Below are positions 1 to 13,589 of a stretch of DNA of 64,000 nt, piece by piece. How positions within the stretch are numbered: the first letter of the stretch is position 1; each line of letters begins with the position of its first letter. The DNA lies in assembly GCA_036346395.1 (NCBI GenBank), contig CM070601.1, positions 16,365,763-16,429,762 on the forward strand, given 5' to 3'. The notes below the pieces were generated by a model. It was not told the DNA's origin, did no database searches, and saw only the letters and a program-made list of their open reading frames with translations. Both the position numbers and the translations under genes were made by a program. Source of the stretch: Hsuehochloa calcarea (lineage: Eukaryota > Streptophyta > Magnoliopsida > Poales > Poaceae).

Positions 1-527
1 ACCATCACTCATCGTCTATTTTTCCCTCGTTCTAGTTCTTTACAGCTCCAGGCATATTCTGATACTACATGGGCTAGTGATTACTCTGATCGCTGGTCTC
101 TTTTTGCCTATTGTGTTTTTCTTGGTGGATCTCTCATTTCCTGGAAGACTGAGAAGCAGACATCAGTTTCTCGTTCGAGTGCTAAGGCTGAGTTGTGAGC
201 TATGACCTTGTTGACTGTGGAGGTTACTTGGCTACGGTGGTTACTTGAGGATTTTGGTGTTTCTGTTTCAGCATCCACTCCTCTTTCGTCTGATAGTACA
301 TGAGCTATTAGCATTGCTACAAATCCGGTGAAGCATGAGCTTACAAAGTATATTAGTGTTGATGCTTCCTACAGCGGACCTAGGTGCAGGATCAGATTGT
401 TGCTCTTCAATATATGCCTTCGGAACTTCAGTTGGCAAACTTCTTCACAAATGCACAGACCAGATCTCAGCACAGCTTCTATCTCTCAAAACTTAATATT
501 GTTGATCCACCATAAGTTTGAGGGGTG
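1..527 (+). pseudogene. Copia retrotransposon polyprotein, RNase H end (degenerate)
   Basis: Frame 1 reads as the RNase H part of a Ty1/copia polyprotein. Visible landmarks are AYSDTTWASD, then FLGGSLISWKTEKQTSVSRS (the family's FLG-SLISWKSKKQ-VSRSSAEAEY block), then WLRWLL-DFGV and the LTKYISVD block that matches the usual RTKHIEVD. RNase H copies the plus strand during reverse transcription. Two in-frame TGA stops interrupt it, one after KAEL and one after SSDST, so this copy is dead. The element enters from beyond the left edge, so gag, protease, integrase and reverse transcriptase are not in view. The reading frame drifts after about position 380, and the last recognisable piece resembles the usual ALQYMPSE-LAD-FT ending. 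A purine-rich stretch at 516-525 just before the LTR fits a polypurine tract. Confidence 0.85.
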
Positions 528-634
528 TGTTAGATGTGTTTTATACAAGCGCCTCTTTGCATATGTAACACCTATGTATATGTATATATATTGACCCATT
601 GACCTCATATTGAATACAAACGCTTTTCATAACA
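528..634 (+). repeat. Short 3' LTR of the left-edge Copia element
   Basis: The LTR begins TGTTAGATG directly after the purine tract and ends CATAACA, giving TG...CA termini and a length of about 107 bp. It lies immediately downstream of the Copia RNase H frame, where a 3' LTR is expected. LTRs this short are known in some grass Copia families. The partner 5' LTR is outside the window, so neither the pair nor the TSD can be checked. Confidence 0.65.
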
Positions 635-2137
635 GATCCTACCATGTGCCCTACAGGATGGAAATGGATTATCCATGGCACCAGTCCGGGCAAAACTGAT
701 ATTTCCCGTGTCTATAACGGGAAATCCACCGGATATGAATAAAATAATAAAAACAGGATGTTTAATCAACTAACATACTAAGAGGAGAGTAAAATAACAA
801 TTACATCGGAAAGAATGGTAAAACCTCAAAACACATCTAAAAAGAAGGTAAATAATCAATTCCCCATCTAGTAGGGTTGACAGCACCATCAGCAATTTTC
901 AACTCCAGAATCATTTTTGTTATGTCGGCTAATTTGATTTCGAAAGAATAATTAGTACCAGCTGCTGCTGCCAGTTTGTCAGTCTTTTCAAGAAAAGTGC
1001 TCTCTTGCTTCCGGATAAAACCAAGTGTAATTATCGTGGTTCAGCTCAGTTGCATGGTTCGTGCAGGCCCAATCAAAGAAACATACATAGGCCAGAACCA
1101 AGGAAAGAATAAGGTTTTGGGGCATATCAAAATTAGTCTTTTTTGGGTCTAAAACTGACATATCAAAATCAAAATAAGCCATTAACTACATTTAATTTTT
1201 AACTATGATGTTCAATATGTCTATTTGTGGTTTTTTTATTGGAATCATGGACTTTCAGTTGCTAAGCCTTAAAGATAATTCTGACGACCAGTTACACACA
1301 TTCGAAAAATATATTCCAAATTAGTGGCATTTGATAGTAAAAAGTTTTCTTTGGAGTAAATTTCCATACGGAGAATCGGAGATGTCACTCGTAGCCATCT
1401 GATCTATAAAAGACTTTGCTATGTGGGAATAAGATCGTCCTCGTGGAAATTTATTTCCTATCGGATATAATGAAGTAGCACCTTGACGATGATTGAATAA
1501 TCCTCAATTAATAAAGTTATTTATCTATAATATTCATTATAGATAATAATTTCTAAATAGCCCCCAGTATACCGCTGATCGATGATGCTTACCACGACCA
1601 GACAAGATTACTACCAGTTTAGGTTACGACCACACCCTGATCGTAAAGCCTATTACGGTAGGTCAAAACACGACTATATGTTGATCGATAAGTCTCACAG
1701 ATAGACATTTGAGTCCTATCTTATCAACTAGGGATCATATACAACATACTCGACTATGTGTAGTAGTTAATACAACACGTGTATGTTAGTATCTCTAATA
1801 TAACTGCACACCCCTCTCTCCGTCTATGGCAATAACCGCCTGACGAATGTGCAAAGAGAACGTCTCACTGGCAACAATCGTTATCAACGTGCAGATTCCA
1901 GCAACCGTCAAGGCGCATTTTGACGCACAACAATTGCCACCTCTTCAACACTTTATAAGGGTCAGTGCCGGCAGATAGAGGGCAAAGAGACCAACACAGA
2001 CATAAGCCATTAATATTTCTTAGTTTCGATGGTTTATTGTGTTTTGTAACCTCATTCAATACAAGAACATATGAATACGATTGTCTTCGAAGAATGTTTG
2101 AATCTATCTGAAAAAACAACAGTCTTTTCCTATATGA
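635..2137. other. Intergenic, unassigned sequence
   Basis: I see no gene here. The sequence is AT-rich, with no long ORF resembling a known family and no clear terminal repeats. It is the left flank of the LTR element at 2143. Joining it in mind to the sequence after 10763 gives no recognisable kinase exon, so it does not supply the missing part of the receptor-kinase pseudogene to the right. Confidence 0.5.
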
Positions 2138-2142
2138 TCTGG

Positions 2143-4281
2143 TGTAACACCCCAGCCCAACACTGAGCCTGGAATGCCACCGAACTACTCTTATCATCTA
2201 TTATACATCAACACACTATGAAATTTCAGCAAGTATAACAACATTAAAACCCGTCCACGGGTCGCATTAACACAAGCATAACACTATAACAATCATAAAT
2301 AAATTAGACCTAGGAGCATAGCAAAATAATAAACCAAGATTAACATAAACCAAGCATCTATGGTTATTCAATACCATCATGTCCTAGATATAAATATTCA
2401 TGTTATTATAAAAGTTTCTCATGTTCAATGAATCAAATAATTGGGTGAAGTGCATGATTCCAAGTGCGCTAGCCCTTCCCGAGTAAAACGTCATCACTGG
2501 TCACCTAAAAACAACAATAGAGCAAGAATGAGTCCAAGACTCAAAGAATACATAATAAAGCCATAAACAATAGTTTATTAACCATAATCAAAGTTATCAT
2601 TACCATCCATTTAGTTAATGCCATTGTCATTCTCAAACAAACAAGTCATATTCCATATAGGTAAAGTTGCACAATTTAACAATTTACTTAGATATGCGAA
2701 TGCACCAACATGCTCATGCTCATATGCATCTCATCACCGATACCAGATAGCGGAGTGTTCACCGTCGATGACACACTCTATCCTTCACTCCCGTGAAGTC
2801 CCCACCAAAGTAGGATTTTATCTAGAGCTCTCCTGACTAGTCATGTATCTTTCTCACCGACCTCACCGAATAGTTACATGACTTTCTCACCGACCTGGCA
2901 CATGCAACCCCTGTCATGATGAATGTAAATGATGCGACATCTTTATTTATTCATCAACATAGTCCGTCTCATTAACTCAATATCTCCTCCTCATTTTCTC
3001 AATATCATAATCTCATTCACTCAAGGTCATCAATATCATGTATAAGAGTAAGCTGAACGAAAGCATAATAAATAGCATGATAAGTAACAACAATAATCAT
3101 GGTGAACAACCCATTGTTCACCACTCTACCATGTACTTGCCTTCCGCGCTGTGACGAGTTAGGAGGCAACGACGGAATTTCTCCACTCCCTGCCCCACCG
3201 CCTACACAAATATTCATTCGAAATAAGAATAACAAGACAGGACGTGGCTACAAGCGTTTTACCATAACCCTCTATCTAATCAACAAAACCAAAAACTCAA
3301 AATGACGAATTAACTAATCAGCCAATATCAGCCCTTCTGAACAGCAGTACGAGAAAAATCGTAATTAAATATCTGTAAATCCGAATGACTTGAAACCAGT
3401 GCTCAAATACTCTTAACGCATAACACTACGAAACTCTAGTTGACTAGATCTTTTGATTCGGCCAAAACAGTGGCCTAAACAACAGATGAAAACACAAACA
3501 GATAACTGTCCAGATTACAGAACAGTAGCAAAGAAAATGGTGTAACTTTCAATATACTGATCCAATTGAGGTGATCTTTATCAACTCGGAAAGATAATTT
3601 TAAGGGCTACAAAAACCTAGTTGGGTAGAAGTTCTGAATCGGACTCTAACTAGATCAAAACCGAGGGGCAAACCAGGAGTTCCAAATTCTCAGGCAAACA
3701 GGACAGTGCGCGATTAAAAATTCATATCTCCTAAACCGTAAGGCGGAATCTAGTGATCTCGGTTCCAAAAGAAATATAAAGACATCAGGAACAAAACTCT
3801 AGAAGACGAAAATAACAGATTCGGCCTATAAGTAAATCATAATGGCCAGACAAGAAAATCTGCCAAATCACGTCAGCTCTCCTGGACAGTCGCGGTAAAA
3901 CTACCATATCTCCTAAACCGTAACTCCAAATCAGATGATCTCAGTGCCAAAAGAAATCTAAGACAAAGGGCTACAACTTTCTAAGAGGTGAGAAGATCAT
4001 AAAATGTACAGAACTTACCCAAAACTGACGATCAACAGTGGCGCAGGGAAGAGGTCGGGAGGCGGCGGCCACTAGGGGGAATAGGGGAGGAGGGAGGGTT
4101 TTGGGGTTTTGGGAGTGGGATCCCCCTCATGGCGGCCCCCTTGGGCCCCTCTGGCTGCAGCCCAGGCCCAGTTGTCGAAATAATGTGAAAACCCTTCTTG
4201 TTTCAGAATTTGTACTCTTTTCTTTGCCCTTTCTTCTCCTACCGATAGTCTAATTACCCGATTCGATTCCGAGGTATTACA
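2143..4281 (-). repeat. 3' LTR of the LARD-like element
   Basis: On the minus strand it starts TGTAATACCTCGG and ends GGGTGTTACA. It aligns along its whole length with 8617-10758, including the GC-rich block near 4038-4160 that in the minus sense is followed by the AT-rich remainder. Small indels concentrate in that GC-rich block. Confidence 0.9.
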
Positions 4282-7200
4282 TTCTACCTCTCTTAAATGT
4301 AATTGACCCGAATTCTTTCTCGCTGCTCTACTCGAAGGACATTTACAATTAGCACGCGGGATTCCAGCTCCCAAGTCGCTTTTTCGCTCGGTCTGATGCA
4401 TCCACCGCACATTTACTAACTAACGTACTATGTTGTATTATTTATCCCGCTCTTTTCAGAGCCACTCCACAGGCAGGACTCGATAGCACAGTCTGACTCG
4501 TGGTTCGACGGCTCTAAAGAAACCTCACGCTCGGATGCCTCAAGTACTCCTCGACAATCGGTTGCACAAAACATTGTATACCCAGGCCAGACTCGAGACG
4601 GTCCTAACGATTCTCCTCCTTCCAAAATCACTGCAGCTTCCAAAAATGAACCTTTGCACCTTAGGCCACTCTTCTCTTCGGTACCAAATAACACAACCAA
4701 CACAAAACACCTGGAACTCTTGTTCCACGTCTCAATCAGTTCTTTCACCTTAACAAAGAGCACAATCGTAAACCAGGAACGTAAAATGAACTCGCTTTTA
4801 AACAACTATTTTGCAAACAGATCCCAACTTGAAAATAAAAGATTCTCATCGTAACCATGTATTAACAACTCCCTACCAACAGAATCAAATCCAAAGTTGA
4901 AGATTTATCTCAAGAACCTTTTCCATTTCCCAATGTAGACAATTTGCAAATAAACACCAAGTAAGCTGCGAAAATCACTCGAATGCTCAAATCAATCTCT
5001 TCCTTTATTCTTTATGAATCGGAAGAACCACACATACCCGCATAAAGCCAAATCAAATTTGCAAATGACACCCGTCATGACACGTTGCTCGAACAAGAAT
5101 TAAGAGAGCATTCTATTACCCAAGAAAACACTCTGCTCCCTCAATCCTTATTTTAGGAATAAACATTCATTTAGATTCTGGTATTTCCAATTAACACGCT
5201 GCTCCTTTCTCTTATCCAACAGCCTCAAAGCGTTGCTCAACCCGAAAGCAACAACCACACTCATGTAGAGAGACTCTACTAATCCACAAATACATGCTCT
5301 AGCCAACTCCTCTACCAAATGAATCACTTTGATAAATAATTTCCAACGTACCTCAATATAGATTGCACCCACGAGCACATCTTCTCAATCCTTTAAGAAT
5401 AATCAACTTAAAATTCGCAAAGACACACACCCTCATTTACTACACCCAAAGGATGCTATCAATGATCATCGTGCTATTTAAAATCCACTTTGTTCCACTA
5501 TTTCTACACAATCTCATTAGCCTCCAAGGTCCTAGCATAGAACACCAAGTCAAAATTTTCAATCTCCATGTCTCATGTAAATGTATTTCGATGCAACTGA
5601 TATGAAAACTCTCAAGTCCGATGACTAAGATTCTCACCATCTAAACATATTCATTCATTAACAACCACCTGAAAAACTTATTCTCAATCAAATTATCTTT
5701 AGAGAGATTCTAACTCCTAGAGGGTTACTCACTGAAGCCAAGTCGTACCTGGTAATAATTCAGCAATCCCTACTCTCCCATCAATTGACATTACAATCAG
5801 ATTTCTTCGCTAATCCTGCTCTCATTAACTTATACCTTCATTTTTTTTGCCTATACAATCTGGCACATTACTCAATTCATCTGTAATAGACTAACCAAGA
5901 TTTTCATGCTTTCAACAATTCTAATGTTCCACTCAACATGAACAAATAATCTTTGACCGCAAACACTATAGGTTCTATTAGTTACAAATATTGCCATCGG
6001 TTTGGCCCCAAAGACCAAACTTTCTATTTAAGGTAAACCCTCTCCAAGGACTAGTCCAAGAAATCAACTTATCACTCAATGCATCTCAAACAAATTGACA
6101 CGCAGAGTCTCACCCAAAATCATCTCCTTGACCACCACTATCAAGTTGCCATTATACATCCTAAAAGATATTGCAACACGAATCAGTTAATCTTTTCTCA
6201 AAAGAAGCTATAGGTAGAAACACGTTTCAAAGACGTAAAAACATTTACCACTCGCAGACACAAAACCAATGGAGAGAGTCAAATAGCCAAGATCTCGGAA
6301 AATAGAGGACGAGACCACAATTGAGCTCACAAATTCCACTAGAAGCGAATTTTCAACCCTCAACAAACAAGAATAAAACATTGCCATTGAAACTCAAGAA
6401 ACTCTTAGCGACAACAACCAAAATGTTAAACACACTTTATTAAGTTTGCCACCGCAAAACTTAACTCCAAATACCTCTACCACACTCTTTTCCTTAACAA
6501 CGAAAATAATTTTCTTTGTGTACCACATCACTTGCCACCTCTAACAAGAAGTGCCTTAAAACCAGAGCACACTAATCACTTAAGAACCCGTAGAACATTC
6601 TCACACCTCGATTAATCTATATTTTTTGCTCAACAGTTTACTACTACAAGAATCATGATTTACCAAAAGTTCATGAATACAAAACTCTTAAACTTATCAT
6701 TTATCCGATATTACACAAGGTGGTCAAATTACTTTCTTTCGAAAGAATCATCACCGCCCATAAGTCACAATCCATTGCGCATAATCTCACTAACATTTAG
6801 AATAACACACTCTTTAACATGATTCCTTATCGTCAACTCTTCCATTGTAAAGCTCCAAAAGTTCACCGAATTGGTATATACCACTTTATCATCTCAACTT
6901 CAAATTGAGGGTATACTAAAATAATGCAACCTCACTACAACAACTACTTTAATTTAGAGGAATCTACTACACAATTTAATAGGTTATACCAAAACCCTTT
7001 CATCGAGGCATACTATTATCCGACAATTTCATCGTCATGCAAACACTGCCTCCTATTCAATCATATCATAAACCCTTCTAAAAGAAACACAATAAACTAT
7101 TTCATAATATTTCATTATTTCAATAATATTCTAACGGTCAACTTGTCCTAGAGATTATCTAATACACAAACCACACTATCAAAGCAAACCTCTTTTAACA

Positions 7201-8616
7201 AGGCCATGCAGCCGCAGGCCAACCTCATAAAACACACATGAATAAATTACTTTTAAATTTCAACCCTTTACCTCTTAACAATGCTCACACTAATCTAGTA
7301 CACACTAATTCCAACTGAGGTTATCATAAACCATTGATGGTTATCCAATCATGGACGAATCTATGGTTCTTTCTCTATTTGTATTCCCTCGCATACACAA
7401 GATCATCAAGTAACCAATCAAAGAAAGTTCCATATCATTATCTCTGAGACAACGATCGAATAAATCCTTATGTCTCTCATTCTACACCGTTAGATTAGCC
7501 TATCGAGACCAAATAATCCAACAAGTTTAGCAAACTACACAATTCTAATAATCAACCATTTCATCAATGTTCCACACTTTTAATAACTCTATTGATTCCA
7601 ACAAAGTATAGTCACCCTCATATTCACACTCATCAAGAACTACAGAGGACAATATCGACTTACCCGATTTCACTTCGAGGTACTCGTTAAAATTTATTAT
7701 GCACCGTGATCTGCAAACCAGTTGATAACCCATATCATACCCATTAATTTCTTTGATAGTAACCTCTCACTTAACCATGAGAATACATCGCTAAAAGGAT
7801 TTAACATTTTCTTTCATAAAGAGAACCATTCAACTTCAACGCTCGTAATACCCAAAAGAGTTACATTGAGTCAAACCTTCCACATACTAAAAGACTCGCA
7901 AAAGAAAACCTTCATTATCCAAATCATCAAGCGAAATACATGGGTCATGTTTACCAATAAGAAAGACAAAACTCCAATTCAAAGGTCAACCTTGACAGCT
8001 TAACCAAGCTCACCAAGAGCAAGAATAACTCAACAATTGGGAAAACAATAATTGCTTTAAGAGACAAGTTAAGCCAGCGGAAACACATTAATCTTTCTCA
8101 AGCAACCATCAACCACAATGAACTTCTCAAGGACCAAATAGAACTTTTCAATACGTCGCTTTGTACCCACTAATCCATGAGAATTCATCAACCAACAATG
8201 GCTAATCGAATATCCCAATGGAAACTCAAGAAAACAACAAGCTTCCCAAGGAGACTCATCCCCAACTTTCATAACAAAGTTTCTCGAGTAAACACTTCCC
8301 TTTTCCCTACCACCAACGGCGGTACAACCCGACCATACCTATGGCCATAACCACAATCTCTACCTCTCAAAGATCTACTATCATCACATATAACAATCAC
8401 GTAACCAAATCATAAGCATTCATAATCAATTCATATCAAGAATAATCAATGCTACATAACGGAAACGTAAATGCAATGCTTTGCCCATTCCCATCCTCAT
8501 GCACCAATTGTGTCAAGTTTCAAGTTAATTAACCATTAACATATTTTTTGTACAAATCAAGTTACCTAAGTTGCTAAGCTATTCACCACGGACCTAAAGC
8601 CGTGCTCGATACTAAT
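4282..8616 (-). other. Non-coding internal domain of the LARD-like element
   Basis: This stretch of 4.3 kb lies between the two LTRs. It is AT-rich on average. The longest minus-strand frames (near 4428-4805, 5148-5378 and 8069-8272) carry no motif of a retroelement protein. I see no tandem array and no captured gene that I can name. The primer-binding-site and polypurine-tract signals sit at its two ends. Confidence 0.7.
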
Positions 8617-10758
8617 CGTAACACCCATCACCAACACTGAGCCTGGAATGCCACCAAACTACTCTTATCATCTATTATACATCAACACACTATGAAATTT
8701 CAGCAAGCATAACAACATTAAAACCCGTCCACGGGTCGCATTAACACAAGCATAACACTATGACAATCATAAATAAATTAGACCTAGGAGCATAGCAAAA
8801 TAATAAACCAAGATTAACATAAACCAAGCATCTATGGTTATTCAATACCATCATGTCCTAGATATAAATATTCATGTTATTCTAAAAGTTTCTCATGTTC
8901 AATGAATCAAATAATTGGGTGAAGTGCATGATTCCAAGTGCGCTAGCCCTTCCCGAGTAAAACGTCATCACTGGTCACCTAAAAACAACAATAGAGCAAG
9001 AATGAGTCCAAGACTCAGCAAATACATAATAAAGCCATAAACAATAGTTTATTAACCATAATCAAAGTTATCATCATCATCCATTTAGTTAATGCCATTG
9101 TCATTCTCAAACAAACAAGTCATATTCCATATAGGTAAAGTTGCACAATTTAACAATTTACTTAGATATGCGAATGCACCAACATGCTCATGCTCATATG
9201 CATCTCATCACCGATACTGGTATAGCGAGTGTTCACCGTCGATGACACACTCTATCCTTCACTCCGTGAAGTCCCCACCAAAGTAGGATTTTATCTAGAG
9301 CTCTCGGACTAGTCATGTATCTTTCTCACCGACCTCACCGAATAGTTACATGACTTTCTCACCGACTGCCTCATGCAACCCTGTCATGATGAATGTAAAT
9401 GATGCGACATCTTTATTTATTCATCAACATAGTCCGTCTCATTAACTCAATATCTCCTCCTCATTTTCTCAATATCATAATCCCATTCACTCAAGGTCAT
9501 CAATATCATGTATAAGAGTAAGCTGAACGAAAGCATAATAAATAGCATGATAAGTAACAACAATGATCATGGTGAACAACCCATTGTTCACCACTCTACC
9601 ATGTACTTGCCTTCCGCGCTGTGACGAGTTAGGAGGCAACGACGGAATTTCTCCACTCCCTGCCCCACCGCCTACACAAATATTCATTCGAAATAAGAAT
9701 AACAAGACTGGACGTGGCTACAAGCGTTTTACCATAACCCTCTATCTAATCAACAAAACTAAAAACTCAAAATGACGAATTAACTAATCAGCCAATATCA
9801 GCCCTTCTGAACAGCAGTACGAGAAAAATCGTAATTAAATATCTGTAAATCCGAATGACTTGAAACCAGTGCTCAAATACTCTTAACGCATAACACTACG
9901 AAACTCTAGTTGACTGAATCTTTTGATTCGGCCAAAACAGTGGCCTAAACAACAGATGAAAACACAAACAGATAACTGTCCAGATTACAGAACAGTAGCA
10001 AAGAAAATGGTGTAACTTTCAATATACTGATCCAATTGAGGTGATCTTTATCAACTCGGAAATATAATTTCAAGGGCTACAAAAACCTAGTTGGGTGGAA
10101 GTTCTGAATCGGACTCTAACTAGATCAAAACCGAGGGGCAAACCAGCAGTTCCAAATTCTCAGGCAGACAGGACAGTACGCGATTAAAAATTCATATCTC
10201 CTAAACCGTAAGGCGGAATCTAGTGATCTCGGTTCCAAAAGAAAGATAAAGACATCAGGAACAAAACTCTAGAAGAAGAAAATAACAGATTCGGCCTCTA
10301 AGTAAATCATAATGGCCAGACAAGAAAATCTGCCAAATCACGTCAGCTCTCCTGGACAGTCGCGGTAAAACTACCATATCTCCTAAACCGTAACTCCAAA
10401 TCAGATGATCTCGGTGCCAAAAGAAAGCTAAGACAAAGAGCTACAACTTTCTAAGAGGTGAGAAGATCAGAAAACGTACAGAACTTACCCAAAACTGACG
10501 ATCAACAGTGGCGCAGGGAAGAGGTCGGGAGAGGCGGCGGCCACTAGGGGGAATAGGGGGAGGAGGGGAGGGGTTTTAGGGTTTTGGGGAGTGGGATCCC
10601 CTCATGGCGGCCCCTCTTGGGCCTCTCTGGCTGCAGCCAGGCCCAGTGTCGAAATAATGTGAAAAACCCCTTCTTGTTTTAGAATTTGTACTCCTTTCTT
10701 TGCCCTTTCTTCTCCCGGCTGATAGTCTAATTACCCGATTCGATTCCGAGGTATTACA
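8617..10758 (-). repeat. 5' LTR of the LARD-like element
   Basis: This is the partner of 2143-4281. Its terminal base has changed: plus-strand CGTAACACCC here against TGTAACACCC in the other LTR, a single change in the terminal TG...CA signature. In the minus sense the primer-binding site starts within a few bases of its end at 8617. Confidence 0.9.
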
Positions 10759-10763
10759 TCTGG

Positions 10764-11237
10764 AGAGTTGTGTCTCAATCATTTAACTCACAAATATCGA
10801 TAGTAATTCATCTACACAACTTTTTAAGCTTTCTATGCTTTCATCTCTCTTGACCCTACTTTTACTGGTCCTATAGAATTACTTTCCCAACCTCTCCATG
10901 ATAGTGGCCGGTTTAAGTCGAAGCTCGAGTAAGGCCCACTTACATGAAGGAGTGCCCTCCCACTACGGACTACTAACAACATCTAGTATCTAGATTCCTT
11001 CGCTTTTGATCGGGACAAATTACAGACGCCAAGTGCTAAGAATTTTTTTTAAAAAAAGGGACAAACTTGAGATGCCAAAGGGCACTATATAGTACGCGAT
11101 AGGACGGCATCAAAATTTCACCAAGCAGCATGCATGATGCATCACGAGTAATCACACGACGGAACAAGAAAAATAACGCGACACGCTCACACGCACGCAC
11201 GCACGTACATACGTAGACGTAGCGAAGAGCAACGTAC
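10764..11237 (-). other. Start of intron 1 of the receptor-kinase pseudogene, then unassigned DNA
   Basis: The minus strand leaves the PAN-domain exon at the donor GTACGT (11237) and runs into AT-rich sequence with no kinase exon. The LARD-like element is inserted about 475 bp downstream of the donor. No transmembrane or kinase coding appears on its far side, so the 3' half of the gene is missing or lies outside the window. Confidence 0.6.
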
Positions 11238-12014
11238 CGAGGTCGGCGGCGGCGAGGCGGACGTAGAGGTCCTGGCCGAAGTTCGGTACACGTGGACGTC
11301 GGCGAGCCCGCCCGTCCACATGACGCAGCCGCAGTGGCCGGGCGCGCCGCTGTGGTTGGCTCTGGCGTACGCGGTGCACGAGCAGCACCTATGCCGGCAC
11401 AGCTCGAGGTTGGCGCCGAAGTCCACCACGCCGCTGGTCGTGTCGGGCACCTTGGCGTGCCGCACCACCGCGAACCCGTCGGTGCCGTTGGCGCAGTCGA
11501 GCGGCGTCTCCCGCGTGCACCCGTCCCGGCCGTCCCGCAGCGCCCACGCGGCCGGCGACCGCGGCGCGAACCCGCGGAGGCACGAGCACACGGGCAGGCT
11601 GTTGATGTCGCACACCCCGTTGGGCCCGCACGGCGACACCGCGTCGCACTGGTCCTTGGGCGCGTACCAGTACAGGTTCCACGCCCCCGCCGTCTCCACC
11701 CACGTCCACTGCTGTAGCAGCCCGCCGCCGACGCCCGTGCTGTTGAGCACCAGCCACGACACGATGCTCGCGTTGCGCACCTGGAAGCTGTAGGTGACCT
11801 CCCGGGCGCTGTTCACGAAGCTGAAGGTGGAAGCTCTTGTAGGTGGCGGTGGCGGTGGCGGTGAACTGCACGCCGTCCCAGCGGCCGGAGCGCCACACCT
11901 TCGTGGGTCCGTTCCAGATGAACACCTCAGGGTCGCCGGCCGTGTCCCTCGCCAGGAAGACCGGGCTCGGCGACGGGTCGGAGGGCTTGTCCACACCGTC
12001 AACGTCATGTTCAT

Positions 12015-12558
12015 TGTTGGTTTCAAGTCTGGGATCGCTTCACACGCCCTGATGAAAATCCAGAAGATCACTCAAAGATTCACTCACTCGGAAGATAGAA
12101 AAACAGAACAGTACATCACACTACAGGGTTTCTGGACACACGCGAGCACAATTGGATGCACCGGAGATGGAAGCAAACAAAAAAGAACTCAGTTTTGGTG
12201 CTCAAAACTTCCGCACCGTTTTTTATCTTCTTCACTCTATTATTTATCTTTTCTAGATGGCCTACAGTACTCTGAACTGAAAAACTGAAAGCCACTGATA
12301 ACACGCACGCACTAGCAACAAACAGAACGACTTTTTAGCCACTAACACACCCATGACTTGGCGATATCCCGCACAACTCGGATCATGAACCGAAGTAACC
12401 AACGTGCAAGCGAATTACAAGTTCTGAACTTCTGACTCAGTTCTGAAACTTCAGAATGCTTGCTGAAACTCAGACTGAAACATAGCACTTATTAGGTTTC
12501 AGACAAAACACTAAATAAACTAACTGACACAAGCTAACATGACAAGATTATTCCAACA
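12015..12558 (-). repeat. 3' LTR of the gag-only Copia element
   Basis: Minus-strand start TGTTGGAATAATCTTG, minus-strand end AAACCAACA. Nearly the same sequence recurs at 13590-14131, and the outer edge abuts the TTCAT duplication. Confidence 0.92.
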
Positions 12559-12610
12559 ATCACCCTCCTTAATCTTGTCATGTATTATTTAAGTACCTCC
12601 ACGCCGAGCT

Positions 12611-13557
12611 TCAGAGCAATGCTGGCTCGTCATCCGCATCCACCGCGGCGAAATATGCCTGTTCTTTCTTTGGCTCATCGCACTCAGACGTGAAATGGCC
12701 AAACTCCCGACAATTGAAGCATTGAATCTTTGACTTGTCGAACTTACCGTGGTGCTTCTTCTTGTCGCCATCTTGACCATGACCACGACCACCATTCTTC
12801 TTTGTGCCGCTGTCGAAGTCCTTGCCGCTCCTCTTCTCTTCAGTGGTTTTGGCCTCCCATTCGGTGCACGTGAGCAGCAGGTGCTCTCCTTCTCCCTTGT
12901 CACGCCGCCGCCCCTTCAAGCTCTCCTCGTACGTCCTCAAGTGTCTGATGTCCTCCATCACCGACATCGTTGATACATCGCCCCATTGTTCAATGGTGCT
13001 GACAATGGGTAGAAATTTGTCGGGACGGAGCGTAGGAGCTTCTCCACGACGGTGCTCTCCTCCACCTTAGTACCGAGAGCACGTATCTCGTTGACCATGG
13101 TGGTGAGCTTCAACGTGAACTCATTGATTGTTTCCGAGTCCCCCATGTACATACGCTCAAACTCCCTCTTGGGAATTTGTACGCGCGCCTTCTTGACGCG
13201 ATCTTCGCCGACACGCGTCTCCTTGAGAGCGTCCCAAGCCTCCTTTGCCGTCTCCTTCTCGGATATAGCCATCACAACGGCCTCCGGCACGGCTTGGACT
13301 ATGGCGGCGAGAGCCATCTAGTCTTTCTTCTCATCGACCAATTCTTTGCCCTCCACTACCGCCCACACTCCTTGTGCACGCATGATGATCTTCATCTTCA
13401 CTGCCCACACCTCGTAATTACTCTCCGTGAGCATGGGGTATTGGAGGGTCACAAACCCCTCCCTCGCTGGCGCCCTTGACATCACCAAGTCACCAGTGTT
13501 GCCGCCCGCAGCGGCACTACTTGGCGAATCACCTCCGTGCGGCATCATCTTCGGCAT
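12611..13557 (-). pseudogene. Copia Gag (capsid/nucleocapsid) reading frame, disabled
   Basis: Minus-strand Gag of the gag-only element; Gag assembles the virus-like particle that packages retrotransposon RNA. It starts MPKMMPHGGD at 13557 and shows FVTLQYPMLTESNYEVWAVK, the N-terminal Copia Gag signature. It continues through VMAISEKETAKEAWDALKE and EFERMYMGDSETINEF (UBN2/retrotran_gag region). It ends with the zinc knuckle CFNCREFGHFTSEC (Cx2Cx4Hx4C). One in-frame TAG (13318-13320) lies before MALAAIV, and the frame changes near 12960-13010. Without those two lesions it would cover almost the whole interior, which shows the element was built as Gag alone. Helpers would have to supply pol in trans. 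Confidence 0.88.
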
Positions 13558-13589
13558 CTCTTTGTGGCGAACCTCGCTCTGATACCAAT

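Larger units (their letters stand above)
2143..10758 (-). mobile_element. Non-autonomous LTR retrotransposon with 2.1-kb LTRs (LARD-like)
   Basis: A complete element: LTRs at 2143-4281 and 8617-10758 enclose about 4.3 kb and are flanked on both sides by the 5-bp duplication TCTGG (2138-2142 and 10759-10763). The minus strand is the coding sense. Reading that way, the 5' LTR (8617-10758) is followed by AGTATCGAGCACGG, close to the usual TGGTATCAGAGC primer-binding site, and the 3' LTR (2143-4281) is preceded by the purine tract AAGAGAGGTAGAA. The internal 4282-8616 shows no gag zinc knuckle, protease, RT or integrase motif in any frame, only short unrelated ORFs. This matches the large retrotransposon derivative (LARD) class, mobilised by proteins from an autonomous relative. 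By eye the LTRs differ by about a dozen substitutions over 700 bases (3001-3700 against its partner), so the insertion is fairly young. Confidence 0.9.

Noticed and set aside
635..2137. Possible kinase exons continuing the receptor pseudogene beyond the LARD-like element
   Set aside because: No subdomain motif (such as HRDLK or DFG context) in any minus-strand frame.
11292..12288. Plus-strand frames opposite the receptor-kinase exon
   Set aside because: Antisense shadows of a GC-rich exon. All recognisable motifs are on the minus strand.
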